Below are positions 23,701 to 35,506 of a stretch of 64,000 bases of DNA, in pieces. The position numbers and the translations under genes were made by a program. The notes below the pieces were generated by a model. The model saw only the letters and a program-made list of their open reading frames with translations, was not told where the DNA came from and did no database searches. Source of the stretch: Adiantum capillus-veneris (Eukaryota; Streptophyta; Polypodiopsida; Polypodiales; Pteridaceae); NCBI GenBank assembly GCA_014529385.2, contig CM043971.1, positions 54,859,709 to 54,923,708 on the forward strand. The letters are read 5' to 3'. The first letter of the stretch is position 1. Each line of letters begins with the position of its first letter.

Positions 23701-25445
23701 TTTCTCATGACTCCTCAACTGGAGGCCGCCCATGATGTCCACGAGAACTCGACTCGAAACTGATGGCATCATGCGAATGAATAGAGTCACCGAGCTCCTG
23801 GAGGACAGCAGTAGCTTCAATGAGTCCAACAGCTTTTTTGTTCCCAGCACAAGCTTAGCAACTCCATCGCTGGTGGCAGTATCTCAGAGCATCCGGGAAT
23901 CAGCGACAATGAGAATAATGTCAGATGACCACGACGATGGCAGTGAGCAGCGGCAAGAGCAAAATGAGAGAGAGTTTAACTCGGGTGGACACTCTGGCAT
24001 GTTACAAACGATCAAGAGGAGAGAGAAGGATTGCAAGGGGTTGTCGCTCGTTCATCGCATGAGTATGGGGCTACTGGGAGTCGAAAAAGGCTGCGGCTAG
24101 TGGTGGGCGAAGAGGTTGGTGCACGACGGGTTGTTCATGGATGAGAGTTGCAACCCACTCAACTGCAAGGTAGGAGTGGTTGTCACTTTTCATGGTGTGT
24201 GGTGTAAGGGGGTTTGGTAAAAAGTGTGGGTATGTGTGTGGCGTCGATATCATGGCAGTCGACGTAAGGTGGTGAGGTTGCATTGAAGCGTCTGAGCGAA
24301 GGTGGGTGGCAGGGAAAGGTCGAGTAGACTGAGTGCCCATCGGCACTGAGTGTGTGTGTGTGTGTGGGTCTTGTGAGAGTATGTGGCCGCCAGTCGTGAA
24401 GGTTAGAGTGCGAGTGATTGGGTGGAAAAAGATCACCATGTACGGGTTGTGGGAAAGTGTCGCCACGCAGTCTAGTAGGGCTGGTGGTGTGCATGGTAAG
24501 GCACACAGCTGCGCCATCCGTTGAGAAAGAGAGAGAGGGTTAGTGGACGGTTCCTGTAGTGAGAGTGAAACATTCGATTTCTAGAGAGAGAAGGAGGGAC
24601 AGAGAATCTACAAGGCACGCAGCACAGGTTGCGCAAGAGAGAGAAGTCATGTTTTCGGCAGGTCAGTCATTGTTGGAGCGTCTTGCCGCATGTGAAGACG
24701 TCATTTGATGATGACATCGCTGGAAATCCGGTAGCTCAGCTATTGCTTGAGCGTCGAGCCATTGATGCTGAAAGTGGCAAAGGCCTCACGAGCAGGGTTG
24801 CGGGGCTCCAACCATGCAACAGAGAGACAGGTTTTTTAAAATTTATTTTCTTTTAATAAACCTTTGGAATCTTTTGGGTTTGCATCCCACCAGTACTTAT
24901 GGTACTTTGAGTTACCCTGGCCATTGTGGGTCATTATCGAGGAGGGGTTGCTTCTTACAAGGCAAGCGTCGCAAAGGTCCCTTGTGACCCAAAAATTTAT
25001 TATCATTATACGTCTTCTACATCATCATCTTCTTTTACTATATAGACTCTCTGATTTAATTAAGTATTCGTCTTTATCATACGTCACACATATGCATCCT
25101 ATCATTACAAGCTTTGCATGTGTTGATTGTGCTTGTTATTGTATGTATATGCATTTATATATTAACAGTATACAAACTTTGGTCCTACTGGTATAAGACT
25201 ATGACTTTTACGATCCTAATTAGATCTCTTTCATTAATTACCAAGTGAGGAAGGATTAACAGTAAGTCGTTCAAAAATTTACGAGGAACAAATAATATTT
25301 AAGAAGCCAAAAAATCAAAAAATAGAAAAATTGGATAAATGCACTTATCTTTGGTGTATAATTGCCTAGATCTTCGCTCGAATGCGAATTCGTAGCCTCT
25401 CTAATTGCTTATTACCAAGAGCGTAGTCTTGCACTCTGATACCAC

Positions 25446-25919
25446 TGCTACAAACGAGAGCGTCGCGGGCCCTGCAAAATAGCAAAAACAATATACTACA
25501 AGCCATGAAACGAACAAATCTGCATACCTCGAATCCCACAACACGTAATCCAAGTTGTACACGAGTAGAGAGAGAAAGAGAGTGTGATAGAACGAGAGAG
25601 CACGTACAGGTGCACCTCTTAGAGTGGAGTGCTACGCCGGCCCGGTGAGAGAGAAGAGAAGAGAGGAGAGAAGAATACACAGACACTGGGTGCAATTTCC
25701 CCCCGTGCAAGAGTGACCATTTCCCTCTTGCACGTATTTGTTATATAGATTTCTTGAATGGTCAAATTGGTTACCAACTGGCCGGCCGGTCATAAATGGC
25801 CAAAGCTCATAAAAGAGCACTTGAATAATAAAATGTACATGATATATATATCCATTCACATAGGCCAAGCTGGGTCTAGTCTTTTCCACCTGTCAGCTGC
25901 AACAAATAATAGAATATCA
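25446..25919 (-). repeat. 5' LTR of LARD-like element
   Basis: 474 bp, TGCTACAA ... AATATCA in plus orientation, next to the PBS at 25428-25444. It matches the left LTR closely only over the part to the right of about 25602. Confidence 0.75.
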
Positions 25920-26019
25920 ATTCCATAAGAGCCACCTCAAATCCTCCTTCAAAAACACGGCGGTTCCTTGTCTGCCATACATTATGAAAGAAGAAGTATC
26001 TGATGATATGAGTGCTGAC
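25920..26019 (-). pseudogene. LINE ORF2 C-terminal scrap
   Basis: On the minus strand the frame spanning 26085-25876 contains the block FHNVWQTRNRRVFE. This matches the VWQARNFRLFE block of the LINE at 12008-12840, the conserved end of the zf-RVT region. Only about 100 bases are preserved, lying between the LARD LTR and a family A LTR fragment. Confidence 0.6.
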
Positions 26020-28255
26020 GAGGAGTGTGGGGAAACCTATAATACAAAGCCATTTGGAGGGGGGACCGGCTCCATGTAAATCCAATCCTCAATTGTTGTC
26101 AATATCTTAATTCCTCTCTCTTTTGAAGTATTGTTCATGCCTATCTAACTAGGTGTTATGCTTTTTGTTGCTCTCTCCACCCAAGCACTCTTGTTATGCT
26201 CATTAGGAATCTATTCTAATGAAATGCTCACTATGTTCATGCTATTTTCCGCTACACACAAGTTACTAGGCCATTAAATGTTACATTGGTATCAGAGCAC
26301 AAGGTTTCTCTTTTCTTGCTCAAGAAGGGAGGTCCTCAAGCTAGGTCCTCAAGCTAGCTATAATGGTTGGTATTATTAATTGCAATTGAGTAAATAGAAT
26401 AGGGATTTTTCAGCCTTGCAGTGTGCTTGCCTTCGTGCAGATAACGGGGCATCACCGTCGAGAGCTATGGTCTTAATAGTGGAGTCCTACGGGGCTTGCC
26501 TACAACTTAACCACTATTGAGCTATTAGAAGCTTGACAGGAGCCAGTGCTGTTTTGGTGTTGAAAGACCCTCTCTTCTATTCCTTGCAATTAATGATATT
26601 TGAGCCACGGGTATAGTAGCTTGAGTGCTTTTCTAAAGGGGTAACGAGGAGCAGCAACTAGGGCTTGAAGTGCCAAAGTACACCTAAAAATTGTTAGAAT
26701 GGTTGACAATAGTAAGGAGAGTGAAATTAATGTTGATAGCTTTGATTTTGCTAATGAGCAGGCTCCTAATGATGCCCCTATGCTTGTTAACTACCTTGTT
26801 TCTAGGCTTCAACAAACCATTGGCACTCCATCCCTCCAAAGTGAAGTGCAACGGTAGCTTCGTACTCATGAGATTCTCCAAGCTCCCCACCATGACAAGA
26901 GAGTACCTAGGAAGCCTCCTTGTGAGACTCCCAAAAGAGGCCTCTCTCCGATTTGGGAAGAAGAAGAGGATCCATACAAAGGGCTCAGAAATTTGCTTCT
27001 TGAAGACACATCTCCTTCTCAAAGGAGAACTCAAGAGCCCCCACCGAAGGAATGAGAAAGAAGTGAGTCTCCTGCCACCTCGGTGGAGATGGCTCACAAA
27101 GATGGCGGGCAAAATGCTCTCCATCACCTCCTAAACAGAGAAGACCATCGCACACTTCTCCACACCATAATTCAAAGAGGGATGACAAAAAGCAAGAGAA
27201 GAAAAAGGCGCGAAAGAGGTCACCCTCTTCTCCATCTTCTTCATCCTCTTCCTCTTATGAAAAAAGTGATGGTGCCGACAAGGAAGATCAAGGCAAGAAA
27301 AAGGCGAGAAATAGGTCACCCTCTTCTCCATCTTCCTCAAATTCTTCATCTTCTGAAGAAAGCGATGGTGCAACTTTTGAACCATAAAAAAAAATAGGCC
27401 ATAGGAAATCCTATGCCGCATAAAGGAGGTCGTCCAAGCTCAAGAAGTTCAAAGAGGGAGGAAAGAGCATCTCTTTCCTTACCTACGATGGCACCTTTGG
27501 TGCTACGGACAGAGTCTTGGCTTTCATCCAACAATTTGATGCGGTGTTTGGAGATGAGGGCTTCATGGAGTCCTCTAAGCTACGCCATGTAGCCATGCAC
27601 TTTTAAAAATCCACCAGGCAATGGTGGTCTTGCCTATGGGCAAACGGTGAAGCTCCATGAACATGGAAAGCTTTAAGAGCTTCCATTATGAAGCAGTTTT
27701 TGGCCATTGATGCCAAAGACAAAGTACTCACCGAATGGCGAAGCTTGAAGCTCTCTCCCTACAAATCCATTCACAAATATGTAAACAAGTTTTGGGACTT
27801 ACATCTCAAAGCCACTATTTTCAAAAAGATGGATTTTGGAGAGCAAAAAAAATAATTTTGTGTGGGCTTAACTGAAGAAATGGCGGAGTATGTCAACTCC
27901 CAAAGGCCACACACCATATTTGCGTTTATACACCATACTATGGGGGCTTCTCGAATCAATTTCCAAACAGGGGCTAAGAGAAATCTTAAGCCCACGAAAA
28001 ACAAGGGTTCCAATGAGCCTAAGGGGAAGGACAATGTCCAAAAGTTTCCTAAGGGCAATTCCAATAACAACAAAGCTAAGGAGAAGGGAGTTTACAAAGG
28101 CAAAAATAAACTCTCTCCTGAAGAGCTTGAGCGTTATCGCAAGGATAACCGTTGTTTCAAGTGCGGCGAGCAAGGGCATGCGTACCGCGCTTACCCCCAA
28201 AAGAACACCTGCCATGAGCCTGCTAGAGCTACAAAGGCAGATCAAGAAAAGTACT
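26020..28255 (+). mobile_element. Family A Ty3 fragment: LTR end, PBS, leader and gag, plus strand
   Basis: From about 26020 to 26285 the sequence matches the sense 3' end of family A LTRs, ending GTTACA-type. A PBS TGGTATCAGAGC follows at 26287-26298. The leader matches that of the element at 41197-50027. Gag begins at an ATG near 26700 and runs, with several stops and frame changes, through the Arg/Ser-rich region, the capsid-like region and the zinc knuckle near 28157. The sequence stops being recognisable at a (CT)n tract near 28255. Protease and pol are absent. Confidence 0.85.
26700..28245 (+). pseudogene. gag pseudogene of family A Ty3 element
   Basis: The N-terminus repeats the NVDSFDFANEQ-type start of the copy at 47977. 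A TAG interrupts the frame near 26853, and more stops lie near 27385, 27421, 27604 and 27853. The zinc knuckle has Cys-x2-Cys-x4-His, but its last cysteine is replaced by tyrosine (about 28192), which would abolish metal binding. The Arg/Ser/Pro module (KARKRSPSSPSS-like) is present twice (27195-27360), as in the copy at 47.4 kb and unlike the copy at 2.6 kb. Confidence 0.85.
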
Positions 28256-28521
28256 CTCTCTCTCTCTCTCTTTCTCTCGGCATAGGTTTAGTGTAATCCC
28301 ACCTCGATAACTTTAAATAGACCTTTCTTATAAAGTTGAAGATGAAAAAGCTGACAAGTCTTGGAGCTTTCAGTATAGATTTGTCAAGATGACACATGTG
28401 TGAGATCGATATAATATTGAGTATAAACGCTCGCTCTTACCATGACACACATGGTATTTATAAGGTGATATTTGGGTTTAGAGCTTCTAAACCCATAGCT
28501 CATTAGTGTACGACTTAGGCT

Positions 28522-28593
<72 letters not shown>

Positions 28594-28862
28594 TGGGAAC
28601 CTACAAGTGCAAAGGCCCTCCCAACTGGCCATTATCTGCTACATACATAGTGTTCCAAAATGGCCTACAACAGTCAGTTTGTCCCACTTCACCTTCAATC
28701 TGAGATAGTGACATAGAGAGAGAGAGAGAGAGAGTACAAATAAGCACATCATGAAAGAGTCTTTTTTCAAATAATATATTTTTCTACAACACAAAAAATT
28801 TAGAGAGTGCATTACTTTACGATTGCGCCCCCGTTGGCGATATGGCCCATGTGTTAGAACTT
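28256..28862. repeat. Unassigned stretch with poly(G)-(AG)n tract
   Basis: (CT)n at 28255-28272. A poly(G) run passing directly into (AG)n spans about 28525-28590, and (AG)n follows at 28715-28734. No gene is recognised. Confidence 0.7.
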
Positions 28863-29252
28863 TCATGTAATTTGGAAATGAACATTTGAAAAGACAATGT
28901 TCAACCCTTTATGCAATGACTCGGGAAAAAAACTTTCACAGTACACACTTTTGTCCAAAAATATAGCATTACAAAGACCATTTCTTGGATATAAATTGCA
29001 AAGCAATATAACTGCATCATTATGTTTCAAGTGCAAAACATACAATGGAAAACCTCCCCCAAGATCTAAAATGCTATCACAATATGATTTACACACTAAG
29101 TCTGCACTGACATATTCCTTATAAGCACCAAGAAATTGTTGCATTACCAAATTGTTTATAGCATCCTTGAAAAGCTTGCATGGCAAGAGATTGTTGAAGG
29201 TCTCCATATATGCAATCAAGAATATACAATGTCCAAAATAATATTTATGCAT
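28863..29252 (-). pseudogene. Second, internally deleted copy of Helitron helicase C-terminal part
   Basis: The minus-strand 129-codon frame matches the helicase fragment at 32600-30650. It shares LIAYMET, the KEYxSADLVC block, LDLGG and the DLxPRNGLCN block. A short in-frame deletion has removed the AILTPGN-type motif that the larger copy has. Only about 390 bases remain, so it cannot encode an enzyme. Confidence 0.75.
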
Positions 29253-29771
29253 AGTACATAGAGATGCAAGCTTTTACATCCTAAAGTGCAGCCTACGACA
29301 TGCTCTACCACGGTATCGAACCCAACATGGTCCGCGATGTAAGACACATTCATTAATCACTGGGGGGAGATACCCCATAACAAAAATGTGTAGGGACCAT
29401 CTACCATGGGTTAGACTTTGAGAAACACAACATTCATTGGTAGGGTTCTTCCTAACTCTGCACTGGTGATACTTGTTCTGAATCCTCTCTGGATAGCAAC
29501 TTGGACGTAGCAGAGCAAGCTCAGATCATATGAGGCCTCAAAAAATCCCACCAGCAAGAACTATGGATAATTTTGTAATCTATATCCAATCAAAAAGTTA
29601 TTGATATAAACAAAATACATACAAAGTAAAACCTGATTACTTTACTACATCAACATTGTTACCTTACTACATCCAAAACCTCGAGAAGATGAATAACCTC
29701 CATGGTTGTGATAGGGCTACGCCATAGTAGTGGATCTAAAACATAGTTGGTGATTGTGAATTTCAATTCTT

Positions 29772-29822
<51 letters not shown>

Positions 29823-29978
29823 ATCTTTTACCTTGGATGTGTCGAGGTCGCCTTCCTAGCGTGTAAGTCACGAAGGCGTTAGGATCCATCTTCATTCATA
29901 CAAAAAAGATTAGGAACTCACTCAAAAGCACATGAAGTAAATGAAGGTCAAGGATTGGTGAAATCTTTTGGGGGGGGG

Positions 29979-30026
<48 letters not shown>

Positions 30027-30278
30027 AAGGTGTGTGCGTCAAAAGACAAATTCGCAAAACACATAGCACAATTATGGAGCTCCCTTATCATATCACTATA
30101 CAAGGCCTCAAAATGTAATATCCAAAGAAGACACCGTTGAGATTCATGAGCAAATTGGTAGACCAAAAATGATGGTTTACAAAGCTTATAAATGAGATGG
30201 GTGAACTTATATATGTACAAAGATACTACATAATTCACTTCTTGCAAGGGTGAATGGGTTCTTATCAACGCATTTAAT
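29253..30278. repeat. Unassigned stretch with GA tracts
   Basis: (AG)n at about 29773-29819 and poly(G)-(AG)n at about 29970-30024. The remainder has no recognisable coding sequence. If the Helitron has a 3' end, it should lie here downstream of the helicase stop at 30279, but I could not identify the expected hairpin and CTRR terminus. Confidence 0.55.
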
Positions 30279-30936
30279 TCATAAGGTCAATTGCAACACT
30301 TCCTTGTAGACAATGGTAGAAGTGTATGTCCTCTCGTCTCCCCCTTTCGTAACACTTGTGGGGTGACCATCACCAACCACAACCTTGATGGCAGAAGACG
30401 ATCTCACGCGAGACATTGCCACATACAATTGACCATGGGTGAAAACAGGTGTTGGGAGATACAATCCAAGTACTCCCAATGTTTGGCCTTGCACCTTGTT
30501 GATCGTCATCCCAGAAGCACATCTTAGGGGAAATTGTCGAAGTTTCAACTCAAAAGGGGCCTTCTCTAGCTCCCATAAGAAAATCAATCCTTGGGATGAA
30601 CACTGCATTTCTTGCATGTCACCTTGTAATGATTTCTGCGTCAATCACTTTTGCTATGGAATTTCTTACAAACCAAGCGTGTCCCATTACAAAGACCACT
30701 TCTTGGATCCAAATCGTGGAGGAACATTACTGAAGCATTTTGTTTCAAATGCAAAACATGCGGTCCTCCAAGATCTAAACTATTTAAGAACTTAGTTGTG
30801 AATAAAATGCTATCACAATCTGATTCACACACTAAGTCTGCACTGGCATATTCCTTATAAGTACCATAATTTTTTTGTAATACCAAATTGATTATAGCAT
30901 CCACATCCTTGTTGCCAGGTGTCAAAATTGCCATCT

Positions 30937-32588
30937 TGTCATAAAAATCTAATATCTAACCAACTCAAATGATTTTCTCATATTAAATTGATCATTTAAT
31001 GTGGGAGAATAGAAGGGAACAAGGGTTAGAATATACACATGTGCTTTCGGGTCTATCTCGACACGGGGACAATGGTAAAGGGGCCCAAATGAGAGATGAT
31101 ATGTCAAAGAGCAAGGTTAGCTAATGGAGCCAAAAAGACCTTAGGGTTAGCTTAATCAAAAACCTCCAAAGGTTAGTGTTAAAAGTCCTTTGACCTTAGG
31201 TAAGCTAGGGTTGAGCTTCAGGTTGGAACCCGGCCCAAGCTTGAGGTGCTTGTTGTGCTTGATGACTAAGGTGCTTGAGGTGCTTGTCATTCTTGATGAC
31301 TAAGGTGCTTGAGGTGCTTGTCGTGCTTGCTGACTAGGGAGATTGAGGTGCTTGTGGGAACACTACCCAAGCTTGAGGTGCTTTGTTGCGCTTGCTATCT
31401 AGGGATCTTGAGGAGCTTGTGGGAACACTACCCAAGCTTGAGGTGCTTTGTCATGCTTGCTGACTAAGGTGCTTGAGGGTAAGGTGTTCCACAAAGTAAA
31501 AAAGATCCCTACAAGGAGGGGGCGAGCCATAGAAGAGGGGGCTAGAGAGAGAACACACACACCCTCACACAAGGCAAGCTTGGTACAAAGAAAGCAAATA
31601 GGACACTTGTCAAGCTCCTCCTCATGTTGCCCTCATGGTGTGCCTAAAGCCTATTGGTTGGCCTCCCAAGGGGTCCAATGATAAATTAGTTAATTTAATT
31701 ATTATTTTTTTGCATTTATCAAGTCCTCTCTCTCAAAGGAGAAAGGGGGACACTTGTCCCAAGGCTACCCTTATTGCTTGTTATGCGTTCTGCATGTGAT
31801 TGGTCAGGCTTGCAGGGGTCCAATAAGCTTCAAGCATGAGCTGCAAGGGGGGGTCGACCAAAGCAAGGAGGGGGCTAGCTTGGGGGGTATACTCTCCCAC
31901 ACACACTCTCATTGTGTGTGAAGTGCAAAGTGCAAGAGCTCCATCGCCTTCTGCAAGCTAATAGAGAAGTTGAGAGCCTACACCAACACTCTTGGCTATG
32001 GAATGCAAATCCAACCAAGAGCCCTGCTTCAATGCTTAAGCTTGCGATCTTCTCCATTTTCATTACTATGCTATTATGTATGCTAGCAAGAAGAGTGATG
32101 ATAAGTGAGGAACTACTTCTTTCTCCTATGGAATGTTTCTTCTTCCTCTTCCCTACCCTCATTCCCCTCTAGCTCTCTCCACCTTCGAAGGTGTTTGAGG
32201 CCTTGGGACTGAGGCTTGGGATAGTTAATACTTTTTGCAAAGTTTATGTTATGCTCGTGATGCATGAAGATTTCCATCTTCATTGCATCACCTAGGTCAC
32301 ACACAAAGATTGTATTGTACCAAGTCTCTCTTGATGGGAGAAACTATAATACAAATGCCTATTGGAGGGGGGACCGGCTCCACATAAACCGGTCCTCAAC
32401 TATTGTCGTGTTCTCTAAACTCTCCCTCTTGCAAAAGTATTGTTCTTGCCAAGTTAACTAAGTACCATGTTTATGTTTTTACCATCAATTAAGTTCATCC
32501 TCTATGCTCACAAAGTAATCTCACAAAAGTGCTTTATCTAATTTCCTAATTCTGCTACTCTCAAAGTTCATAGGCCATTTCCATTACA
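30937..32588 (+). mobile_element. Solo LTR of family A (subfamily A1), plus orientation
   Basis: It begins TGTCATAA and ends CCATTACA (1652 bp). No PBS, internal region or second LTR is attached. Flanking 5-mers CATCT and CATGT differ at one base and could be the target duplication. Positions 31220-31480 hold a minisatellite of GCTTGAGGTGCTTG-type units, as in the LTR at 3490-5096. It sits inside the Helitron helicase, just before the AILTPGN motif. Recombination between two LTRs is the usual origin of such solo copies. Confidence 0.9.
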
Positions 32589-33455
32589 CATGTCCTTGAA
32601 AAAGATTGCATGGCAAGAGAGTGTTTCAAGGTCTCCATATATGCAATCAATAAGTGCTTGCAAAATATTTTTGTGGTAGCATCATGTAGGCCGGAAAGCC
32701 ACATTATCATGTAGCTCCCCATCACAAACATTGGCATTGCCAATATCAAGTGTCCACTGCACAAATTCTCTTTCTCTAACATTATTGCAACAATTGACCG
32801 ATCGCATGTTCTCTGTTAGACACATAACTTATGTACAACACCAAATATAAGAGCGGCACAAAGATGCATCAACAATGTCTGCCCTTCCTCCTCTACGTAC
32901 AACATGCAAGATCTGTCTAAAATCACCACCAAGGAGGAAAACCTTTATGCCAAACAACATGTTATTATGCATGACATCTCTTAGTGTCTTATCAAGAGCC
33001 TCAAAAGCGTGTCTATGAGTCATGGGAGCTTCATCCCTTATGATCAATGAAGCCTTCACAATAGCTCAGAAAGCTGGTCATTTACTTAAATATTGCATGT
33101 TGAGTCAGAAGTTATATCAAGAGGGATCTTGAATCTAGAGTTCGCGGTTCTTCCATTGTCAGAAGTTGTGCTACAATACCAGATGATACACATGCCAAAG
33201 CAACTTTGCTCTCTCCACGTATGCGAGAGAGCAAGGCATTAGAAAGATAGGTCTTTCCTATTCCAACTGGCCCATTCAAGAAGAACACGGTCCCACTATC
33301 CATGCCAATGGCTTGTAAAACCCGATTGTAAGCTTCCCTTTGTCCAACATTCAAAGATGATTCCATTCGAGCAGACAAACCTCTTTGTTCCTTTACATTA
33401 TACGTTGACTCTTCAGCAAGCACTCCATGCTCACTCATTATTTACAATGTGCGAT

Positions 33456-33917
33456 CCACGTCTCTATTTGACACCCTTTAGAGGGGATCTACGATCTCAG
33501 ATCATTGTTGATCGTGGGCTCGATTCATTAAGAGAAAAAAATAAGTTGGGTGGGATTCGACCTCACAACCTCCCCATCCCAAGACGAATGCGTTACCACT
33601 ACGCTATTGCACGCGTTTTGATAAGCACATAGAACGGTAGCATCATATTGCATATATCTGGCCTGCCCCCTGATCTTAGTTCACAACGAGTTTACCTCGG
33701 GTTCACATCGAGTTTACGCCACAATACTATAGTACACCTACTTTGCAGAGTTCGCATCTAGTTTACATGCAACTTCACAACTAGTTCGTCCGAGTTTACA
33801 TCTGGTTTACATCGAGTTCACATCTGGGATCAACGGTTGTAATCTTCACCGACAAGCGATGCCGATTTTCAACCGTAGATCCCCTCTAAGAATTGAGGGT
33901 GTCAACTAGAGACGAGG
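33456..33917. mobile_element. Mutator-like miniature inverted-repeat element with 9-bp target duplication
   Basis: A perfect 9-mer ATGTGCGAT lies directly outside both ends (33447-33455 and 33918-33926). The ends are inverted repeats: CCACGTCTCTATTTGACACC on the left and, reverse-complemented, CCTCGTCTCTAGTTGACACC on the right. Both continue, after a short insertion in the right arm, into GAGGGGATCTACG. A 9-bp duplication is characteristic of Mutator-like elements. The interior has no transposase. It contains degenerate direct repeats of a GAGTTTACATC-like unit (33690-33825) and a tRNA-like module (33530-33616). The insertion splits the Helitron helicase. Confidence 0.85.
33530..33616 (-). 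ncRNA. tRNA-like module (SINE head or tRNA pseudogene) inside the miniature element
   Basis: On the minus strand TAGCGTAGTGGTAACGC matches a tRNA D-arm and A-box. About 30 bases later GTGAGGTCGAATCCCAC forms a T-arm with one mismatch and a B-box. The acceptor stem does not pair, so it is not a working tRNA, but the internal polymerase III promoter elements look complete. Confidence 0.6.
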
Positions 33918-35472
33918 ATGTGCGATCCACTTGGGGCATTCCAGAGTAATCTGAGAGCCTCTTTCTATACTGTTGAAGCATTGTCTCTAAGTTCGACAAT
34001 GCTTGGTTTTGTGCCATGTGTTCACAGATACGCACATTAGTTGTGCAAGTCCTCATATGGTGTAACATTTAATGGCCTAGTAACTTGTGTGTGGCGGGAA
34101 ATAGCATGAACATAGTGAGCATTTTATTAGAATAGATTCCTAATGAGCATAACAAGAGTGCTTGGGTGGAGAGAGCAACAAAAATCATAACACCTAGTTA
34201 GGTAGGCATGAACAATACTTCAAAAGAGAGAGAAATTAAGCTATTGACAACAGTTGAGGACCGGATTTACATGGAGCCGGTCCCCCTCCAAAAGGCTTTG
34301 CATTATAGGTTTCCCCCATCAAGGGAGACATTTTACAATACAATTCTTTGTGTTCCTTCAATAACTAGCTAGTGCAATGAAGATCGAAGCTTCACGCACT
34401 AAGCAAACACTTATAAAACACAACATCAATTCCCTCACTGTCTCAAACCCAAGACCTCACACACCTTCAAAGATGGTGAGAGCTAGCAGGGTATGAGAGT
34501 AGATAGAGAGGAAGAAGGAGTAGTCTTACAAGAAAGATGTATATCTCCTCACATAATCACTCATATTAGCATAGTATAGCTTAGTAATTAGCATGGTAGA
34601 GGAGATGAGCATGCATTGAAGCTTGGATCTTGGTTGGATTTGCATCACAAAGCCAAGAGTTGTTGGTGTAGGCCTCCCTTCTCACAAGCTTGGAGTAGAT
34701 GATAAGCTTTCCATTAAAGCTTGAGAAGGAGAGAGAGAGTCTTCTTGCTTCACACATGAGCTAGAGTGAGTGTGTGTGGAATAATGCCTTTGAAAAATCA
34801 GGCCCCCCTCTCTCTTGGTCGACCCCTCTTGCTAAATCCTCTTGCTGGCATCGCATTGGACCTCTCCAGGCTTAGCCAATAGGATTTAAGAATCATAAGT
34901 GATAGCCTTCTGACATGTGTCCCCCTTTCCCCTTGGAGAGCTTTAGGTAATCAATTAATGCAACTAAAATCTCATTGGACCCTTTTGTCTCCTGGCCAAT
35001 AAGAATCAGGCAAGCCATTGGGTTGCTGAATGCTCATTGGACCCCTTAGTAGACTGTCCAATAGTCTTCTAGAGAGAATAATTCTTATCGGTTCTTTTAT
35101 TAAGTGTTTTTAAATGAATTAAACTAGATTTACTCTAGCCTAATTCTCATTGGTCCACCTCCATGGCCATCCAATAGGATTTGAGTGCACCTTGTGGGCA
35201 ATTGGCCTAGGGAGCTGACTTGTGTCCCTCATTCCCTTTGTGTAAAGGGAGCCTGTGAGTGTGTGTTTCTCTCTCATGCCCTACTTACAGGGCTCGCCCC
35301 TCCTATGTAGGAGTCATGAAGACTTTTTTGTACACACACAAAGCATCCAATTTTTCTAAGCTTAACCATTAAACACAACCTTTGATTTTTGGAACCTTAG
35401 CATTTTGGAAGTCTTAATGGGTTGAACCTTAGGGTCTTTAAAGCCCATTGTTGCACATTGCTCTTTTGGAGA

Positions 35473-35506
<34 letters not shown>
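35473..35506 (+). repeat. Poly(C) tract inside family A LTR
   Basis: A run of about 34 C in the 34061-35664 LTR. The other A2 LTRs have only 6-8 C at the matching place (42648-42655, 49862-49867), so this is a copy-specific expansion. Confidence 0.85.

Larger units (their letters stand above)
20299..25919 (-). mobile_element. Non-autonomous LTR retrotransposon (LARD-like), no coding capacity seen
   Basis: Two LTRs of about 475 bp (20299-20773 and 25446-25919, TG...CA termini) bracket 4.67 kb. On the minus strand the right LTR is followed by TGGTATCAGAGTGCAAG (25444-25428), an initiator-Met-type PBS. The left LTR is preceded by a purine-rich AACGGAGAGGTAT (20786-20774), a plausible polypurine tract. 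The interior has no gag, protease, reverse transcriptase or integrase that I can find in any frame. It holds repeats at 21252-21385 and 22750-23700 and a 122-codon frame at 23732-24100 with no known domain. No target duplication was found. Confidence 0.72.
30279..34060 (-). pseudogene. Helitron PIF1-like helicase, C-terminal half, split by two insertions
   Basis: On the minus strand the order is collinear with Rep/helicase proteins of plant Helitrons. A linker before the helicase lies at 34068-33918. Walker A (GPVGIGKT) is near 33280-33255, a Walker-B-like DEAPMTHR block near 33030, and a GGDFRQIL block near 32925. After these come NMR, AILTPGN (30925), LRCASGMTINKVQGQTL and YVAMSRV (about 30410). 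Such proteins unwind DNA during rolling-circle transposition. A 462-bp miniature element (33456-33917) and a solo LTR (30937-32588) interrupt it at positions where the protein alignment is otherwise continuous. Stops and a frame change near 30641 add to the decay. The Rep nuclease part is missing, removed where the Ty3 fragment begins at 34061. Confidence 0.88.

Noticed and set aside
23732-24100. 122-codon plus-strand frame in the LARD interior as a gene
   Set aside because: No domain, no conserved partner and no codon bias visible; kept only as a note in the element entry.
25920-25935. GCCAC at 25931 as the partner of GCCAC at 20294-20298 (target duplication of the LARD-like element)
   Set aside because: It lies 11 bases beyond the LTR end, and a five-base match is weak.
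29280-29335. Minus-strand GGTTCGATACC resembling a tRNA B-box
   Set aside because: The A-box-like sequence lies on the wrong side, and no tRNA-like fold or SINE layout follows.
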